Below are positions 24,433 to 33,640 of a stretch of 64,000 bases of DNA, in pieces. A program made the position numbers and the translations under genes. Under the pieces are notes generated by a model. The model was not told where the DNA came from. It ran no database searches and saw only the letters and a list, made by a program, of their open reading frames with translations. Every line of letters starts with the position of its first letter. Position 1 is the first letter of the stretch. This DNA is from Parasalinivibrio latis (GTDB taxonomy: Bacteria > Pseudomonadota > Gammaproteobacteria > Enterobacterales > Vibrionaceae), in assembly GCF_036825535.1 (NCBI RefSeq), contig NZ_CP098812.1, positions 186,001 to 250,000 of the forward strand, read 5' to 3'.

Positions 24433-25908
24433 ATGAAAACAGCCTTCCTCATCAGTGTGGTATCCGCCGCAATTGCTGCCCAGTCAGTTGGGGCTGCTGT
24501 CCCCCAGAAAAATGATGCCTGGTATACAGACGCCCAAAGCGCCATCGAAAAAGCCATGGCAAACAAGCCGATTACCGGCAAAGCAAAAAATGTCATCCTG
24601 TTTGTTGGTGATGGCATGAGTGTAGGCACCATTACCGCCGCCCGCATCTACGCTGGCCAGAAGCAAGGCCACAGTGGTGAAGAGAACAGCCTGTCTATGG
24701 AAGGCCTGCCAAATGTCGCACTGGCAAAAACCTACAATACCGATATGCAAACCCCGGATTCTGCGGGTACGGCAACCGCAATGGTCAGCGGCGTGAAAAC
24801 CAAGGCCGGTGTGATTTCTGTCAGTGACAAGGTTCAGCGCGGTTTTTGCAATACAGCCAAAGGCAATGAAACCAAAACTATTTTTGAATTGGCCGGTGAG
24901 CAGGGCAAAGCGTTGGGGGTGATTGCTACTGCGCGCCTGACCCATGCAACTCCGGCGACGGCCTACGCGCACTCTGCTGATCGTAACTGGGAAAACGACA
25001 GTAAACTGCCAAACATTGCTAAGAACCAGGGGTGTGTAGATATTGCCACCCAGTTTGTTGAATTCGATGCCGGTGAAGGTTTCCAGGTGGCATTTGGTGG
25101 CGGACGTCGCGAGTTTATTCCGGCGGACATGGCAGACCCGGAAACCGAAGGCAAGACAGGTAAACGCAAGGATGGCCGCAACCTGATTGCGGAGTGGGAA
25201 ACCCGTTACCCGAAAGGCGAGTTCATATATGACCGTAAAGGTTTTGATGCTATTGATGCTGAGAAAACCGAGCGCGTATTTGGCCTGTTCGAAAACTCGC
25301 ACATGCAGTATGAAGCCGACCGTCAGAAAGACAACAATGAGCCGTCACTGGCTGAGATGACTTCAAAGGCGATTGATATCCTGAGCAAGGATAAAGACGG
25401 TTACGTGATGATGGTTGAAGCAGGCCGTATTGACCATGCCCACCATGCCGGTAACGCCGCCCGTGCGCTGGAAGATACCCTGGCTTATGACGATGCTATC
25501 AAGGTTGCGCTGGAAAAAACCAACCCGGAAGACACCTTGATTATCGTTACGGCTGACCATGCACACACCCTGGTGATGAATGGCTATGCCGAGCGCGGTA
25601 ACCCTATCCTTGGCCTGTCAAAGCAAAAGGGCAAGTTTAACCAGGATAAGGACGGCAAGAATTACACCACTCTGGTTTACGGAAATGGTCCGGGTGCAGC
25701 AGACGGTGCGCGAGCCAATCCGGGCGAGAAAGAAGTGCTGGATGTTGATTACCTGCAGCAAGCGGTTGTGCGCCTGGGCTCGGAAACGCACTCTGGTGAA
25801 GATGTCGCTATCATGGCCCGCGGACCGCAGGCATGGCTGTTCCAGGGTGTTGTTGAGCAGAACTACATTTACCACGTTATCAATGAAGCAACAGGACTTG
25901 CGAAGTAA
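24433..25908 (+). CDS. phoA: Periplasmic alkaline phosphatase
   Basis: 491 residues from ATG 24433; the longer frame would add 51 residues of non-coding appearance and bury the signal peptide. The N-terminus MKTAFLISVVSAAIAAQSVGA is a Sec signal peptide. The metal and nucleophile motifs of the family are present: ILFVGDGMSVGT, TPDSAGTATAMVSGVKT (Ser nucleophile), VEAGRIDHAHHAGNAARA, IVTADHAHT and ETHSGEDVAI. It hydrolyses phosphomonoesters to release phosphate. It sits alone between terminators; a possible Pho box suggests phosphate-starvation control. Confidence 0.9.
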   Translation: MKTAFLISVVSAAIAAQSVGAAVPQKNDAWYTDAQSAIEKAMANKPITGKAKNVILFVGDGMSVGTITAARIYAGQKQGHSGEENSLSMEGLPNVALAKTYNTDMQTPDSAGTATAMVSGVKTKAGVISVSDKVQRGFCNTAKGNETKTIFELAGEQGKALGVIATARLTHATPATAYAHSADRNWENDSKLPNIAKNQGCVDIATQFVEFDAGEGFQVAFGGGRREFIPADMADPETEGKTGKRKDGRNLIAEWETRYPKGEFIYDRKGFDAIDAEKTERVFGLFENSHMQYEADRQKDNNEPSLAEMTSKAIDILSKDKDGYVMMVEAGRIDHAHHAGNAARALEDTLAYDDAIKVALEKTNPEDTLIIVTADHAHTLVMNGYAERGNPILGLSKQKGKFNQDKDGKNYTTLVYGNGPGAADGARANPGEKEVLDVDYLQQAVVRLGSETHSGEDVAIMARGPQAWLFQGVVEQNYIYHVINEATGLAK

Positions 25909-25926
25909 CTGAGCCGGATTGTGAAC

Positions 25927-25957
25927 AACAAAGGCGCCTGAAACCGGCGCCTTTGTT
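25927..25957. terminator. Bidirectional terminator between phoA and the DUF3624 gene
   Basis: AACAAAGGCGCC / GGCGCCTTTGTT, a 12-bp perfect stem with a 7-nt loop, between convergent genes. Confidence 0.9.
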
Positions 25958-25960
25958 CTT

Positions 25961-26206
25961 TCAGATCTTCCCTTCTGCTTTGTCTTCCCTTACCAGCAAA
26001 GCAATAACATGTGCTGAGAGAAGTACGGCACAGGCCCCGGCGAAAAACAGCACGGTAATAGCCCAGACAGAAGTGGCGTCTTCAAACCCAACAAGCCAGA
26101 GTGGCCACAGGATGAGGTTAAGGACAGTAAGCTGCGCCATACAGCGTTTGCATCGGCCCAGCTTCTGGGCAAAAGGATTGTCTTTGGAGCAAAATCGGCA
26201 GCGCAT
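25961..26206 (-). CDS. DUF3624 family small membrane protein
   Basis: 81 residues from ATG 26206 with a GAGG ribosome site upstream; the longer frame begins in sequence without coding character. Four N-terminal cysteines in two CxxC pairs (CRFCSKDNPFAQKLGRCKRC) look like a zinc ribbon and are followed by two hydrophobic helices, about residues 28-47 and 51-73. I recognise the pattern from a small Vibrionaceae family (DUF3624) of unknown function. It is convergent with phoA and downstream of the disulfide reductase gene, beyond that gene's terminator. Confidence 0.75.
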   Translation of the reverse strand: MRCRFCSKDNPFAQKLGRCKRCMAQLTVLNLILWPLWLVGFEDATSVWAITVLFFAGACAVLLSAHVIALLVREDKAEGKI

Positions 26207-26321
26207 GGAAGGCCTCTTTCTTACGATGTTTATCCAGACCAAATATATGATCTGCTTGATAATAGACCGGAAAACCATACACAGATTATGCCTGCTCAGA
26301 CATAAAGAAAAGGGGCTGTAC

Positions 26322-26347
26322 AAAAAAAGCCCCCAGAGGGTGGGGGC
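26322..26347 (-). terminator. Terminator of the disulfide reductase gene
   Basis: GCCCCC / GGGGGC with a T-run on the minus strand, about 100 bp after the stop at 26450. Confidence 0.85.
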
Positions 26348-26449
26348 AAAGGTAAAGAACCTGTCGTGGTCAGTTCTTTAAAATATTCGTGTTTCGCAGG
26401 ATAGTTTGTGGACCGGCGTTAACCGGCCCGGTGTTCTTGACGAACGCTG

Positions 26450-27901
26450 TTAGCAACCTGGGCCACAGTCCAGGCAATGTTTAATCATTTCAGGACCCAG
26501 TTTCAGTTTGGCATTCAGGTCACGCAGAGCTGTGCGCAGACCTTCTTCCACAACCGGGTGGTAGAACGGCATGTCCAGCATCTGGGATACGGTCATTTGG
26601 TTCTGGTGTGCCCAGGCCAGCAGATGTGCAATGTGTTCTGCATCCGGGCCAATCATTTCTGCACCCAGGAAGCGTCCGGTTCCCTGCTCGCCGTAAACGC
26701 GCAGCATGCCTTTGTTACGCAACATAACGCGTGAACGGCCTTGGTTTTCGAATGACACTTCACCGGTTTCAAAACAGCCGCAGGTGCCAAGGCGCTGGCT
26801 GATTTCACGGTAACTTTCACCCACCATTCCGATTTGCGGGTCACTGAATACCGCTGAGATCTTGCTGCGGCGCAGGCCGGCGCGGATTTCAGGGAAGCGT
26901 CCGGCATTGTCTCCGGCAATACGTGCCTGGTCAGCCGCTTCGTGCAGCAGTGGGATCTGGTTGCTTGCATCACCGGCTATGAAGACAGATTCCACACTGG
27001 TTTGCATGGTGAACTTGTCTGCCACAGGGACGCCACGGGCATCCAGGGCCAGAGTGGTGTTTTCGATGCCGATGTTGTCAACGTTAGGGCGTCGGCCGGT
27101 GGCTGCCAGTACGTAATCAACCAGGGTTTCCTGCATCTCACCGGATTTGTCCTGATAGCGGATAAAGACCTTGTCGCCTTCACGCTGCATCATTTCAACC
27201 TTGGCGTCGGCATCGAGATAGAATTCTTCGCTGAATGTTTTGTCTGCGTAAGCCATCACTTCCGGGTCGGTGAGCGGGCCAACCTGGCCTCCCATACCGA
27301 ACATCAGTACATTTACACCAAGGCGGTGCAGTGACTGGCCTAGCTCCAGGCCAATAACACCCGGGCCAAATACCGCAACAGATTCTGGCAGGTCATCCCA
27401 CTCAAAAACGTCATCATTGATGATCAGGCGGTCACCAAGCTCGTTCCAGACGGCTGGCCAGCTTGGGCGGGAGCCGGTTGCGATAACAATGCGCTTGGCA
27501 TTGATGGTAGTGTGCTCATCCACCACCAGAGTGTTGTCATCAATAAAGCGTGCAAAGCCGCGAATTTTGTCTTCAGCAGGAATGCTGTCCACGCCTTCCA
27601 GTACGAAACCCACAAAGCGGTCACGTTCGCGCTTAACGCGGTCCATCACTTCCCGGCCGTTGATTTTGGTCTCGCCCATCGGGTGAACACCAAAGCCAGG
27701 GGCTTTCTCAATGTGATGTACAGCTTCCGCCGCTGCAATCAGCAGCTTGGAAGGCATACAACCAACACGGGCACAGGTTGTTCCGTAAGGGCCGCCTTCA
27801 ATCATTACGACACTGTCTGTGTGCTCTTTGGCTGCACGGTAGGCACCAAGGCCTGCTGTACCACCACCAATGACTGCGACATCAACATTCAGGGTTTTCA
27901 T
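26450..27901 (-). CDS. Dihydrolipoyl dehydrogenase-like FAD disulfide reductase with Cys-rich tail
   Basis: 483 residues from MKTLNVDVAVIGGG. FAD-binding GGGTAGLGAY, the redox-active pair CARVGC (C-x4-C), the NAD domain FGPGVIGLELGQ, FIAGDASNQ, and the C-terminal dimer domain with FYHPVVEEGLRTAL (His-Glu base) are all present. It is thus a pyridine nucleotide-disulfide oxidoreductase of the lipoamide dehydrogenase type, not the pdh-linked copy, as no E1/E2 genes are near. It ends with KHCLDCGPGC, three extra cysteines that could relay electrons to a substrate. The prx-oxyR neighbours suggest a role in peroxide defence; the substrate is unknown. Confidence 0.88.
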   Translation of the reverse strand: MKTLNVDVAVIGGGTAGLGAYRAAKEHTDSVVMIEGGPYGTTCARVGCMPSKLLIAAAEAVHHIEKAPGFGVHPMGETKINGREVMDRVKRERDRFVGFVLEGVDSIPAEDKIRGFARFIDDNTLVVDEHTTINAKRIVIATGSRPSWPAVWNELGDRLIINDDVFEWDDLPESVAVFGPGVIGLELGQSLHRLGVNVLMFGMGGQVGPLTDPEVMAYADKTFSEEFYLDADAKVEMMQREGDKVFIRYQDKSGEMQETLVDYVLAATGRRPNVDNIGIENTTLALDARGVPVADKFTMQTSVESVFIAGDASNQIPLLHEAADQARIAGDNAGRFPEIRAGLRRSKISAVFSDPQIGMVGESYREISQRLGTCGCFETGEVSFENQGRSRVMLRNKGMLRVYGEQGTGRFLGAEMIGPDAEHIAHLLAWAHQNQMTVSQMLDMPFYHPVVEEGLRTALRDLNAKLKLGPEMIKHCLDCGPGC

Positions 27902-27948
27902 ACTCTTCTCCGGCGAATTCACGTCTGTTGCTTTATTGTTTTGGTATT

Positions 27949-27979
27949 AAAAAAGGCGGCTTGTTGGCCGCCTTTTTTT
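27949..27979 (-). terminator. Terminator of the peroxiredoxin-glutaredoxin gene
   Basis: AAAAAAGGCGGC / GCCGCCTTTTTT with a 6-nt loop, 12 bp after the stop; it separates this gene from the reductase gene on the same strand. Confidence 0.92.
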
Positions 27980-27990
27980 ACTTTCGCTGA

Positions 27991-28719
27991 TTAAGCGAAG
28001 TAGGCTTCCAGGTCTTCGCTGCCACCGATGTGACGGCCACCGATAAATACCTGAGGAACAGTTGCGCGGCCGGTGATGGCACGCAGGCTCACGGTAGTTG
28101 CATCCTTACCCAGAATGACTTCTTCGTACTGCAGGCCTTTGTCGATCAGCAGTTGCTTCGCTTTGGCACAGAATGGGCAGCCAGGCTTGGTGAATACAGT
28201 GATAGATTCCTGCAGCTTCTGTTCTGGTGCTACATAAGCCAGCATGGTGTCGGCGTCAGATACTTTGAACGGGTCGCCTGGCTCGTTTGGTTCAACAAAC
28301 ATCTTTTCAACAACACCGTTCTTAACCAGCATGCTGTAGCGCCATGAACGTTTGCCGAAGCCCAGGTCTTCTTTGTCTACCAGCATGCCCATCTGCTCGG
28401 TGAACTCACCGTTGCCATCTGGGATGAAGGTGATGTTTTCGGCTTCCTGGTCGTCCTTCCATGCGTTCATTACGAAGGTATCGTTTACAGAGACACACAG
28501 GATGCTGTCAACGCCATTCTGCTGGAATACAGGGAACAGCTCGTTGTAGCGAGGCAGGTGTGAAGATGAACAAGTCGGTGTAAACGCACCTGGCAGGCTG
28601 AATACGATAACGGTTTTGTTTTCGAACAGCTCTTTGGTGGTTACGTCAACCCACTGGTCGCCTTTACGAGTGTGGAAAGTAACCTGTGGTACGTTCTGGC
28701 CTTCTTTAGATGCAAACAT
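27991..28719 (-). CDS. Peroxiredoxin-glutaredoxin fusion (hybrid Prx5)
   Basis: 242 residues. Residues 1 to about 160 are a Prx5-type peroxiredoxin with the peroxidatic cysteine in PGAFTPTCSSSHLP (near 50). Residues about 170-242 are a glutaredoxin with CPFC (FTKPGCPFCAKAKQLL) and GRATVPQVFIGGRHIGG. Such fusions in Haemophilus and Vibrio reduce peroxides using glutathione, the Grx part recycling the Prx part. It is divergent from oxyR, with an OxyR site between them overlapping a likely -35 (TTGGAG, 18 bp, CATAAT on the minus strand). The 5' leader can form a CACGGAG/CTCCGTG hairpin (28757-28784). Confidence 0.95.
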   Translation of the reverse strand: MFASKEGQNVPQVTFHTRKGDQWVDVTTKELFENKTVIVFSLPGAFTPTCSSSHLPRYNELFPVFQQNGVDSILCVSVNDTFVMNAWKDDQEAENITFIPDGNGEFTEQMGMLVDKEDLGFGKRSWRYSMLVKNGVVEKMFVEPNEPGDPFKVSDADTMLAYVAPEQKLQESITVFTKPGCPFCAKAKQLLIDKGLQYEEVILGKDATTVSLRAITGRATVPQVFIGGRHIGGSEDLEAYFA

Positions 28720-28815
28720 GGTGTCGCTCCTTAAACATTTGATTCGTTGTGTTTTACACGGAGTTTTTTACGCCTTGCTCCGTGTTGATGTAGCTATTAT
28801 GTGCCGGTGCACTTG

Positions 28816-28852
28816 ATAGCTCCAATCGTCCTTATTGATTGTTTTGATAGGT
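28816..28852. promoter_or_regulatory. OxyR binding site between prx-grx and oxyR
   Basis: Four 4-mers with 7-bp spacing: ATAG, CGTC, ATTG, AGGT, plus the conserved T and A of the spacer pattern ATAG-NTNNNAN-CTAT. It overlaps the predicted prx -35 and lies 97 bp before the prx start. Confidence 0.65.
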
Positions 28853-29038
28853 TTTGCCAATTGAGGCAGGCGTTCATGCTTTAAGTACTATGTTTGGGTG
28901 TATAGTTTTATATCAGAAAGCACCTTAATTAACCTCATAATTCATAAGGACTTGTCTTTATCTTGTCAGCGTCAGGGTTGCCGAGGGGCGGCTTCCCCGA
29001 TAAGGTTAGGTCAACTTCAATCCGGGATCGTTAAAACA

Positions 29039-29944
29039 ATGAATATTAGAGATCTTGAGTATCTGGTTGCGCTGGCTGAGCACCGCCATTTCCGCCGTGC
29101 CGCCGAAGCGTGCCATGTCAGTCAGCCGACATTAAGTGGCCAGATCCGCAAATTGGAAGAAGAACTTGGGGTAACCCTGTTGGAGCGCACCAGCCGCCGG
29201 GTATTGTTTACGGATGCGGGGATGCAGTTGGTCGCCCAGGCCCAACGGGTACTGATGGAGGTCAAGGTGCTGACCGAAATGGCCAGCCAGCAGGGTGACT
29301 CCATGGCCGGGCCGGTACATATTGGCTTTATCCCTACCGTGGGCCCATACCTGTTGCCTTACATTATTCCGGCCCTGCGCGATGCTTTTCCCAAGCTGGA
29401 GCTTTTCCTGCACGAAGCCCAGACCCATCAACTGGTCCAGCAACTGGAAGAGGGCAAGCTCGACTGTATTATCCTGGCATCGGTGAAAGAGACCGAACAC
29501 CTGAAGGAAATCCCGCTCTACTATGAGCCAATGGTGCTGGCGCTCAGCAAGGAACACCAGTGGGCTGACATCACCGATGTTTCCTTAGAATCCCTTCGCG
29601 GTGAAACCCTGCTGATGCTGGAAGACGGCCACTGCCTGCGTGACCAGGCGATGGGCTACTGTTTTGCAGCCGGTGCGGATGAAGACAAGCGTTTCAAGGC
29701 AACCAGCCTGGAAGCCCTGCGGCATATGGTGGCAGCAGGCAGCGGCATGACTGTGCTGCCAAAACTGGCCTGCCCGAAAGAGCGTGAGCGTGATGGTGTG
29801 GTTTACGTTGATCTGAACAACCCTGTGCCAATGCGTGAGATTACCCTCGATTACCGTCCGGGTTCGCCGCTTCGCCAGCGTTATGAAAAGGTCGCTGATA
29901 TTATTCATAAACGGATGACTGAGCTGTTCCCCAAAGTGGACTGA
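29039..29944 (+). CDS. oxyR: Peroxide-sensing LysR-family regulator OxyR
   Basis: 301 residues from ATG 29039; the 47 upstream in-frame residues are not conserved and MNIRDLEYLVALAEHRHFRRAA is the family start. An N-terminal LysR winged helix (ACHVSQPTLSGQIRKLEEEL) is followed by the sensing domain with Cys199 and Cys208 (HCLRDQAMGYC), exactly at the E. coli positions of the peroxide-reactive disulfide. It activates prx, catalase and related genes. It is divergent from prx-grx and convergent with mrcA. Confidence 0.97.
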   Translation: MNIRDLEYLVALAEHRHFRRAAEACHVSQPTLSGQIRKLEEELGVTLLERTSRRVLFTDAGMQLVAQAQRVLMEVKVLTEMASQQGDSMAGPVHIGFIPTVGPYLLPYIIPALRDAFPKLELFLHEAQTHQLVQQLEEGKLDCIILASVKETEHLKEIPLYYEPMVLALSKEHQWADITDVSLESLRGETLLMLEDGHCLRDQAMGYCFAAGADEDKRFKATSLEALRHMVAAGSGMTVLPKLACPKERERDGVVYVDLNNPVPMREITLDYRPGSPLRQRYEKVADIIHKRMTELFPKVD

Positions 29945-29972
29945 CAACACCTGTCTGCATTGAGAAAAAAGA

Positions 29973-29998
29973 AAAGGGCACCGTTCAAGGTGCCCTTT
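29973..29998. terminator. Terminator between convergent oxyR and mrcA
   Basis: AAAGGGCACC / GGTGCCCTTT with a 6-nt loop. Confidence 0.88.
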
Positions 29999-30023
29999 GT
30001 CATTCTGCAATCAACCGATTTGG

Positions 30024-32528
30024 TTAGAACAGGCCTTCGCCGTCACCGGTTTCATAGATGTTACCTTCACTGGCTGCAGGCTGGGCGTATTCAGTCGGTT
30101 CGGTACCGTCAACAAAGTACTCAAACATAGATGAGCCGTCAGTCTTGCGGGTCAGCAGGCCGGTATCACGGTCAATGCGCACCTTGACGATATCAGGCGG
30201 CAGTTTTTTCGCTTCAACCGGCTTGCCATCCAATGCGACTTTCATAAAGTCAATCCAGGCAGGTTCTGCGGTCTTGGCTCCGGATTCAGCGCCGGAAATC
30301 TGCTCTTTACCCAGGTTTTTATTGGTCGAGGTACGTCCCAGTTCCCGGTTGTGGTTGTCAAAGCCTACCCAAACCGTGGTGACGATACCCGGGCCGAAGC
30401 CGTTGTACCAAGTGTCCTTGGAATCGTTGGTCGTACCGGTCTTGCCGCCAATGTCCCGGCGCTCAAGCTTCTGCGCACGCCAGCCGGTGCCGTTCCAGCC
30501 GGTACCGTCACGCCAGGAACCACCACCCCAAATATTGCTTTCCAGCATCTCACGGACCAGGAATGCATTCTGGGCAGTGATCACACGTGGTGCGTGTTCA
30601 GGCAGTTGCTCGGCGTCTTTGTCCAGCAGGTTCACTTCGTTGAACTCGGCGGCTTTGCTGTCAGCGGCCGGCATATCCGGGCAGTTGGAATCGCAGGCAA
30701 GCTGCATCTTGTGCTGGTACTCGACCTTGCCAAACGGGTCTTCAGCCTTGCTGATGTAGTATGGCTTGAAGAAGAAACCGCCGTTGGCAAACACGCTAAA
30801 GCCCTGTGCCATTTCGATTGGTGTCAGGCTGCCAGCTCCCAGCGCAAGTGCTTCTGCTCGAGGCAGGTCTTCACGCTTGAAGCCGAAGCGGGTGAGATAG
30901 TCGATAGTCTTATCAAGGCCGACTGAGCGCATCACACGTACAGCCATTACGTTCTTGGACTGTGCCAGGCCGATACGCAGGCGGGTTGGACCGTTGTATG
31001 TCGGCGGTGAGTTCTTAGGACGCCATGCCGTGCCCTGGCTTTGGTCCCAGCGGTTAATCGGGGCATCGTTTACCAGTGTTGCCAGTGTCATGCCCTGGTC
31101 AAGTGCCGCCGAATAGATAAACGGTTTGATGCTGGAACCTACCTGCCGCAATGACTGGGTCGCCCGGTTAAATTTGCTGTGAATGAAGTTAAACCCACCA
31201 ACCAGCGCTTCAACTGCCCCGGTTTCCGGGTTCATGGCTACCAGCGCGGTGTTGGCATCCGGCACCTGGCTCAGTTGCCATTTGTCTTCCACCTTGCGCA
31301 CCCAGATCTGCTGGCCGGCATCGAGGATTTCAGATGCAGACTTTGGCGCAGGACCCTGACGTTTGTCAGTGATAAAACGTCGGGCCCACTTCATGCCGTC
31401 CCATTCAATGGCTGCCGCCCCGTCACCTTTGACAAGGATCTCGGCGCTTTGCTTGCCGACCTTGGTCACAGCAGCCGGAACCAGTTCACCGTAGGTTGGC
31501 TGGTTGTTCAGGTGCTTGGCAATTTTTTCAGCGTCCCAAGGGCTCTCTTTACCCTTCCACAGCACGGATACTGCGCCTCGGTAACCATGGCGCATGTCGT
31601 AGTTAAGCAGGTTTTCCAATGCTGCTTTCTGCGCCGCTTCCTGCAGTTTGGAATCTACGGTGGTGTAGATGCGCATACCGGATTCGTATACACCGTCACC
31701 AAACTTTTCAACTGCCCAGGCGCGCGCCATTTCCGCGATGTAAGGAGCATTGAGCTCGATTTCTGCACCATGGTAACGGGCAACGATCGGCTGGCTCTTG
31801 GCTTCCTCATACTGGGCCTGGGTAATGTATTTCTCATCCAACATGCGCAACAGAACCACGTTGCGACGCTCAGTAGAGCGCTTGAGTGAGTATATTGGGT
31901 TCATGGTTGACGGCGCTTTGGGCAGGCCGGCAATCACGGCAATTTCACTCAGGGTCAACTGGTCCAGATCTTTTCCAAAATAGACCTGTGCTGCTGCCCC
32001 TACACCGTATGACCGGTAACCCAGATAAATTTTGTTGAGATATAGCTCGAGTATCTCGTCTTTGGTGAGTAGCTGTTCGATGTGGATTGCGATAAAAATC
32101 TCTTTGATTTTTCGCATGATTTTCTTCTCATTGCTGAGGAAGAAATTTCGGGCCAGCTGCTGTGTGATGGTACTTGCCCCTTGCTTGGCGTGGCCGGATA
32201 CGGCAACAACAAACGCGGCACGGACGATACCAATAGGGTCAATGCCAGGGTGCTCGTAAAAGCGACTGTCTTCAGTGGCGATAAACGCTTCGGTCATCTC
32301 CTTGGGGATCTGATCAAGCGTTACCGGAATACGGCGCTTTTCACCAAACTGGGAAATCAGCTTTCCGTCGGCACTGAATACCTGCATCGGGGTTTGGAGT
32401 TGCACATCTTTCAGGGTGGCGACATCAGGCAATTCAGGTTTCACGTACAGGTAGAAACCGAAAATCGTGCCCACTCCAAGAGTTATGCAAACAAGTATGA
32501 ATATGAGAAATCGTTTTATGAACTTCAC
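30024..32528 (-). CDS. mrcA: Penicillin-binding protein 1A
   Basis: 834 residues. A bifunctional class A PBP with an N-terminal membrane anchor (FLIFILVCITLGVGTIFGFY). The GT51 glycosyltransferase has EDSRFYEHPGID and GASTITQQLARNFFLS. The OB/linker follows, then a transpeptidase with RQVGSSIKPFIYSAALD (SxxK), the SKN of LAQSKNVMAVRV, and GGKTGTTNDSKD (KTG). It polymerises and crosslinks peptidoglycan in the periplasm. It is divergent from pilMNOPQ, the usual arrangement in gammaproteobacteria. Confidence 0.96.
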   Translation of the reverse strand: MKFIKRFLIFILVCITLGVGTIFGFYLYVKPELPDVATLKDVQLQTPMQVFSADGKLISQFGEKRRIPVTLDQIPKEMTEAFIATEDSRFYEHPGIDPIGIVRAAFVVAVSGHAKQGASTITQQLARNFFLSNEKKIMRKIKEIFIAIHIEQLLTKDEILELYLNKIYLGYRSYGVGAAAQVYFGKDLDQLTLSEIAVIAGLPKAPSTMNPIYSLKRSTERRNVVLLRMLDEKYITQAQYEEAKSQPIVARYHGAEIELNAPYIAEMARAWAVEKFGDGVYESGMRIYTTVDSKLQEAAQKAALENLLNYDMRHGYRGAVSVLWKGKESPWDAEKIAKHLNNQPTYGELVPAAVTKVGKQSAEILVKGDGAAAIEWDGMKWARRFITDKRQGPAPKSASEILDAGQQIWVRKVEDKWQLSQVPDANTALVAMNPETGAVEALVGGFNFIHSKFNRATQSLRQVGSSIKPFIYSAALDQGMTLATLVNDAPINRWDQSQGTAWRPKNSPPTYNGPTRLRIGLAQSKNVMAVRVMRSVGLDKTIDYLTRFGFKREDLPRAEALALGAGSLTPIEMAQGFSVFANGGFFFKPYYISKAEDPFGKVEYQHKMQLACDSNCPDMPAADSKAAEFNEVNLLDKDAEQLPEHAPRVITAQNAFLVREMLESNIWGGGSWRDGTGWNGTGWRAQKLERRDIGGKTGTTNDSKDTWYNGFGPGIVTTVWVGFDNHNRELGRTSTNKNLGKEQISGAESGAKTAEPAWIDFMKVALDGKPVEAKKLPPDIVKVRIDRDTGLLTRKTDGSSMFEYFVDGTEPTEYAQPAASEGNIYETGDGEGLF

Positions 32529-32671
32529 CGGGGATTTACCGCTCTGTCTTTCATGAATCGTTCCTTACAAATGCCTGAGTAGTATAAAGATAGCTGCGCA
32601 AAAAATAACGGGTTTACTGTTGTTTGTTTGCAAAAAAATGAAGTGCATATGGTCAATGGGAGGATAAAAAC

Positions 32672-33640
32672 ATGCAAAGCCGGTTGCTGGCGATTGATGT
32701 TGGGAGCAGTGCATCAAAAGCCATTGTGGTGTCTGGCAAACAGCTGCACAACGAAGTCAGGGCCCTTGCGTGTGTGCAGCATCCCCCCGGAATGGCAGCC
32801 GACTACTTTGACCAAATTTTCAAAAACTTAAAAAGCCAGCTGAAACAGCAGTTGGGGCGTTTTTCACGGTTTCCTGAAACTACCCTGCTAAGCCTCTCCC
32901 ATGTGGATGTCATCACCAAGCGCGTGGCAGCAGACCCCAACCAGAGCGCTGATGCACTGGAATATTCTATCGGAGCCAGCCTTGCGGGCATGTTATCGGT
33001 CCCGGTGGAAAACATTTATTTTGATTTTTGTCGCAGTGATGAAGCAGACGGGCTGGAACAGGCTTTTTTTGATGTCTTTGCCTGCCGCCGGGACAGTGTT
33101 GAACCTTGCCTTGAAGCGTTGAAGAAGCATGGTATTGAGCCTTCTGTCATTGAGCTTCAACCTCATGCCCTGATGTGGCTCTGGAAGCATGTGCATGACA
33201 ACGGGCAGGCTAATTTGCCCGCCATGCTGGTGGATATTGGTGCAGGAAAGACCTGCTGCTGTTTCCATCCGGTCGTTGCGCCGGAATATTACCGCGAGTT
33301 CTCCATTAATTTTGCCAGGGCGAGGCAACGGGACATGACGATTGCCGATTCACCGGAGCTTGAGGAGCTGATTTCATGCCTTAGGCGGCAGATAAACCTG
33401 CATAACTCCCAATACCCCACAGCGCCTCTCCTTAACCTCTGGCTGACCGGGGGCGGTGCGGGGGGGTTAAACCCAGGTGTATTAAAAAATGCATTGCAAA
33501 TCGAAGTGGGCTGGCTGGATCCGGCCCATTACCTGGACATCTCCGCTTCAGTGAAGCAGGACTTTTCCAGTGGCCTGAACGAATTTGCAGTCGCTGCAGG
33601 ACTTGTCATGAGGGGGGCCATCAATGCTTCCGGTCATTAA
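32672..33640 (+). CDS. pilM: Type IV pilus inner-membrane platform protein PilM
   Basis: 322 residues, slightly shorter than many PilM proteins (about 350). It has an actin/FtsA-like fold with phosphate loop LLAIDVGSSASKAIVV at about 5-20, ALMWLWKHVHD, VDIGAGKTCCCF and LWLTGGGAGG. The cytoplasmic PilM binds the PilN N-terminus and links the pilus motor to the alignment complex. GGGAGG is the ribosome site. It is the first gene of pilMNOPQ, whose members overlap by a few bases each. In Vibrio this operon serves competence and surface pili. Confidence 0.9.
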   Translation: MQSRLLAIDVGSSASKAIVVSGKQLHNEVRALACVQHPPGMAADYFDQIFKNLKSQLKQQLGRFSRFPETTLLSLSHVDVITKRVAADPNQSADALEYSIGASLAGMLSVPVENIYFDFCRSDEADGLEQAFFDVFACRRDSVEPCLEALKKHGIEPSVIELQPHALMWLWKHVHDNGQANLPAMLVDIGAGKTCCCFHPVVAPEYYREFSINFARARQRDMTIADSPELEELISCLRRQINLHNSQYPTAPLLNLWLTGGGAGGLNPGVLKNALQIEVGWLDPAHYLDISASVKQDFSSGLNEFAVAAGLVMRGAINASGH

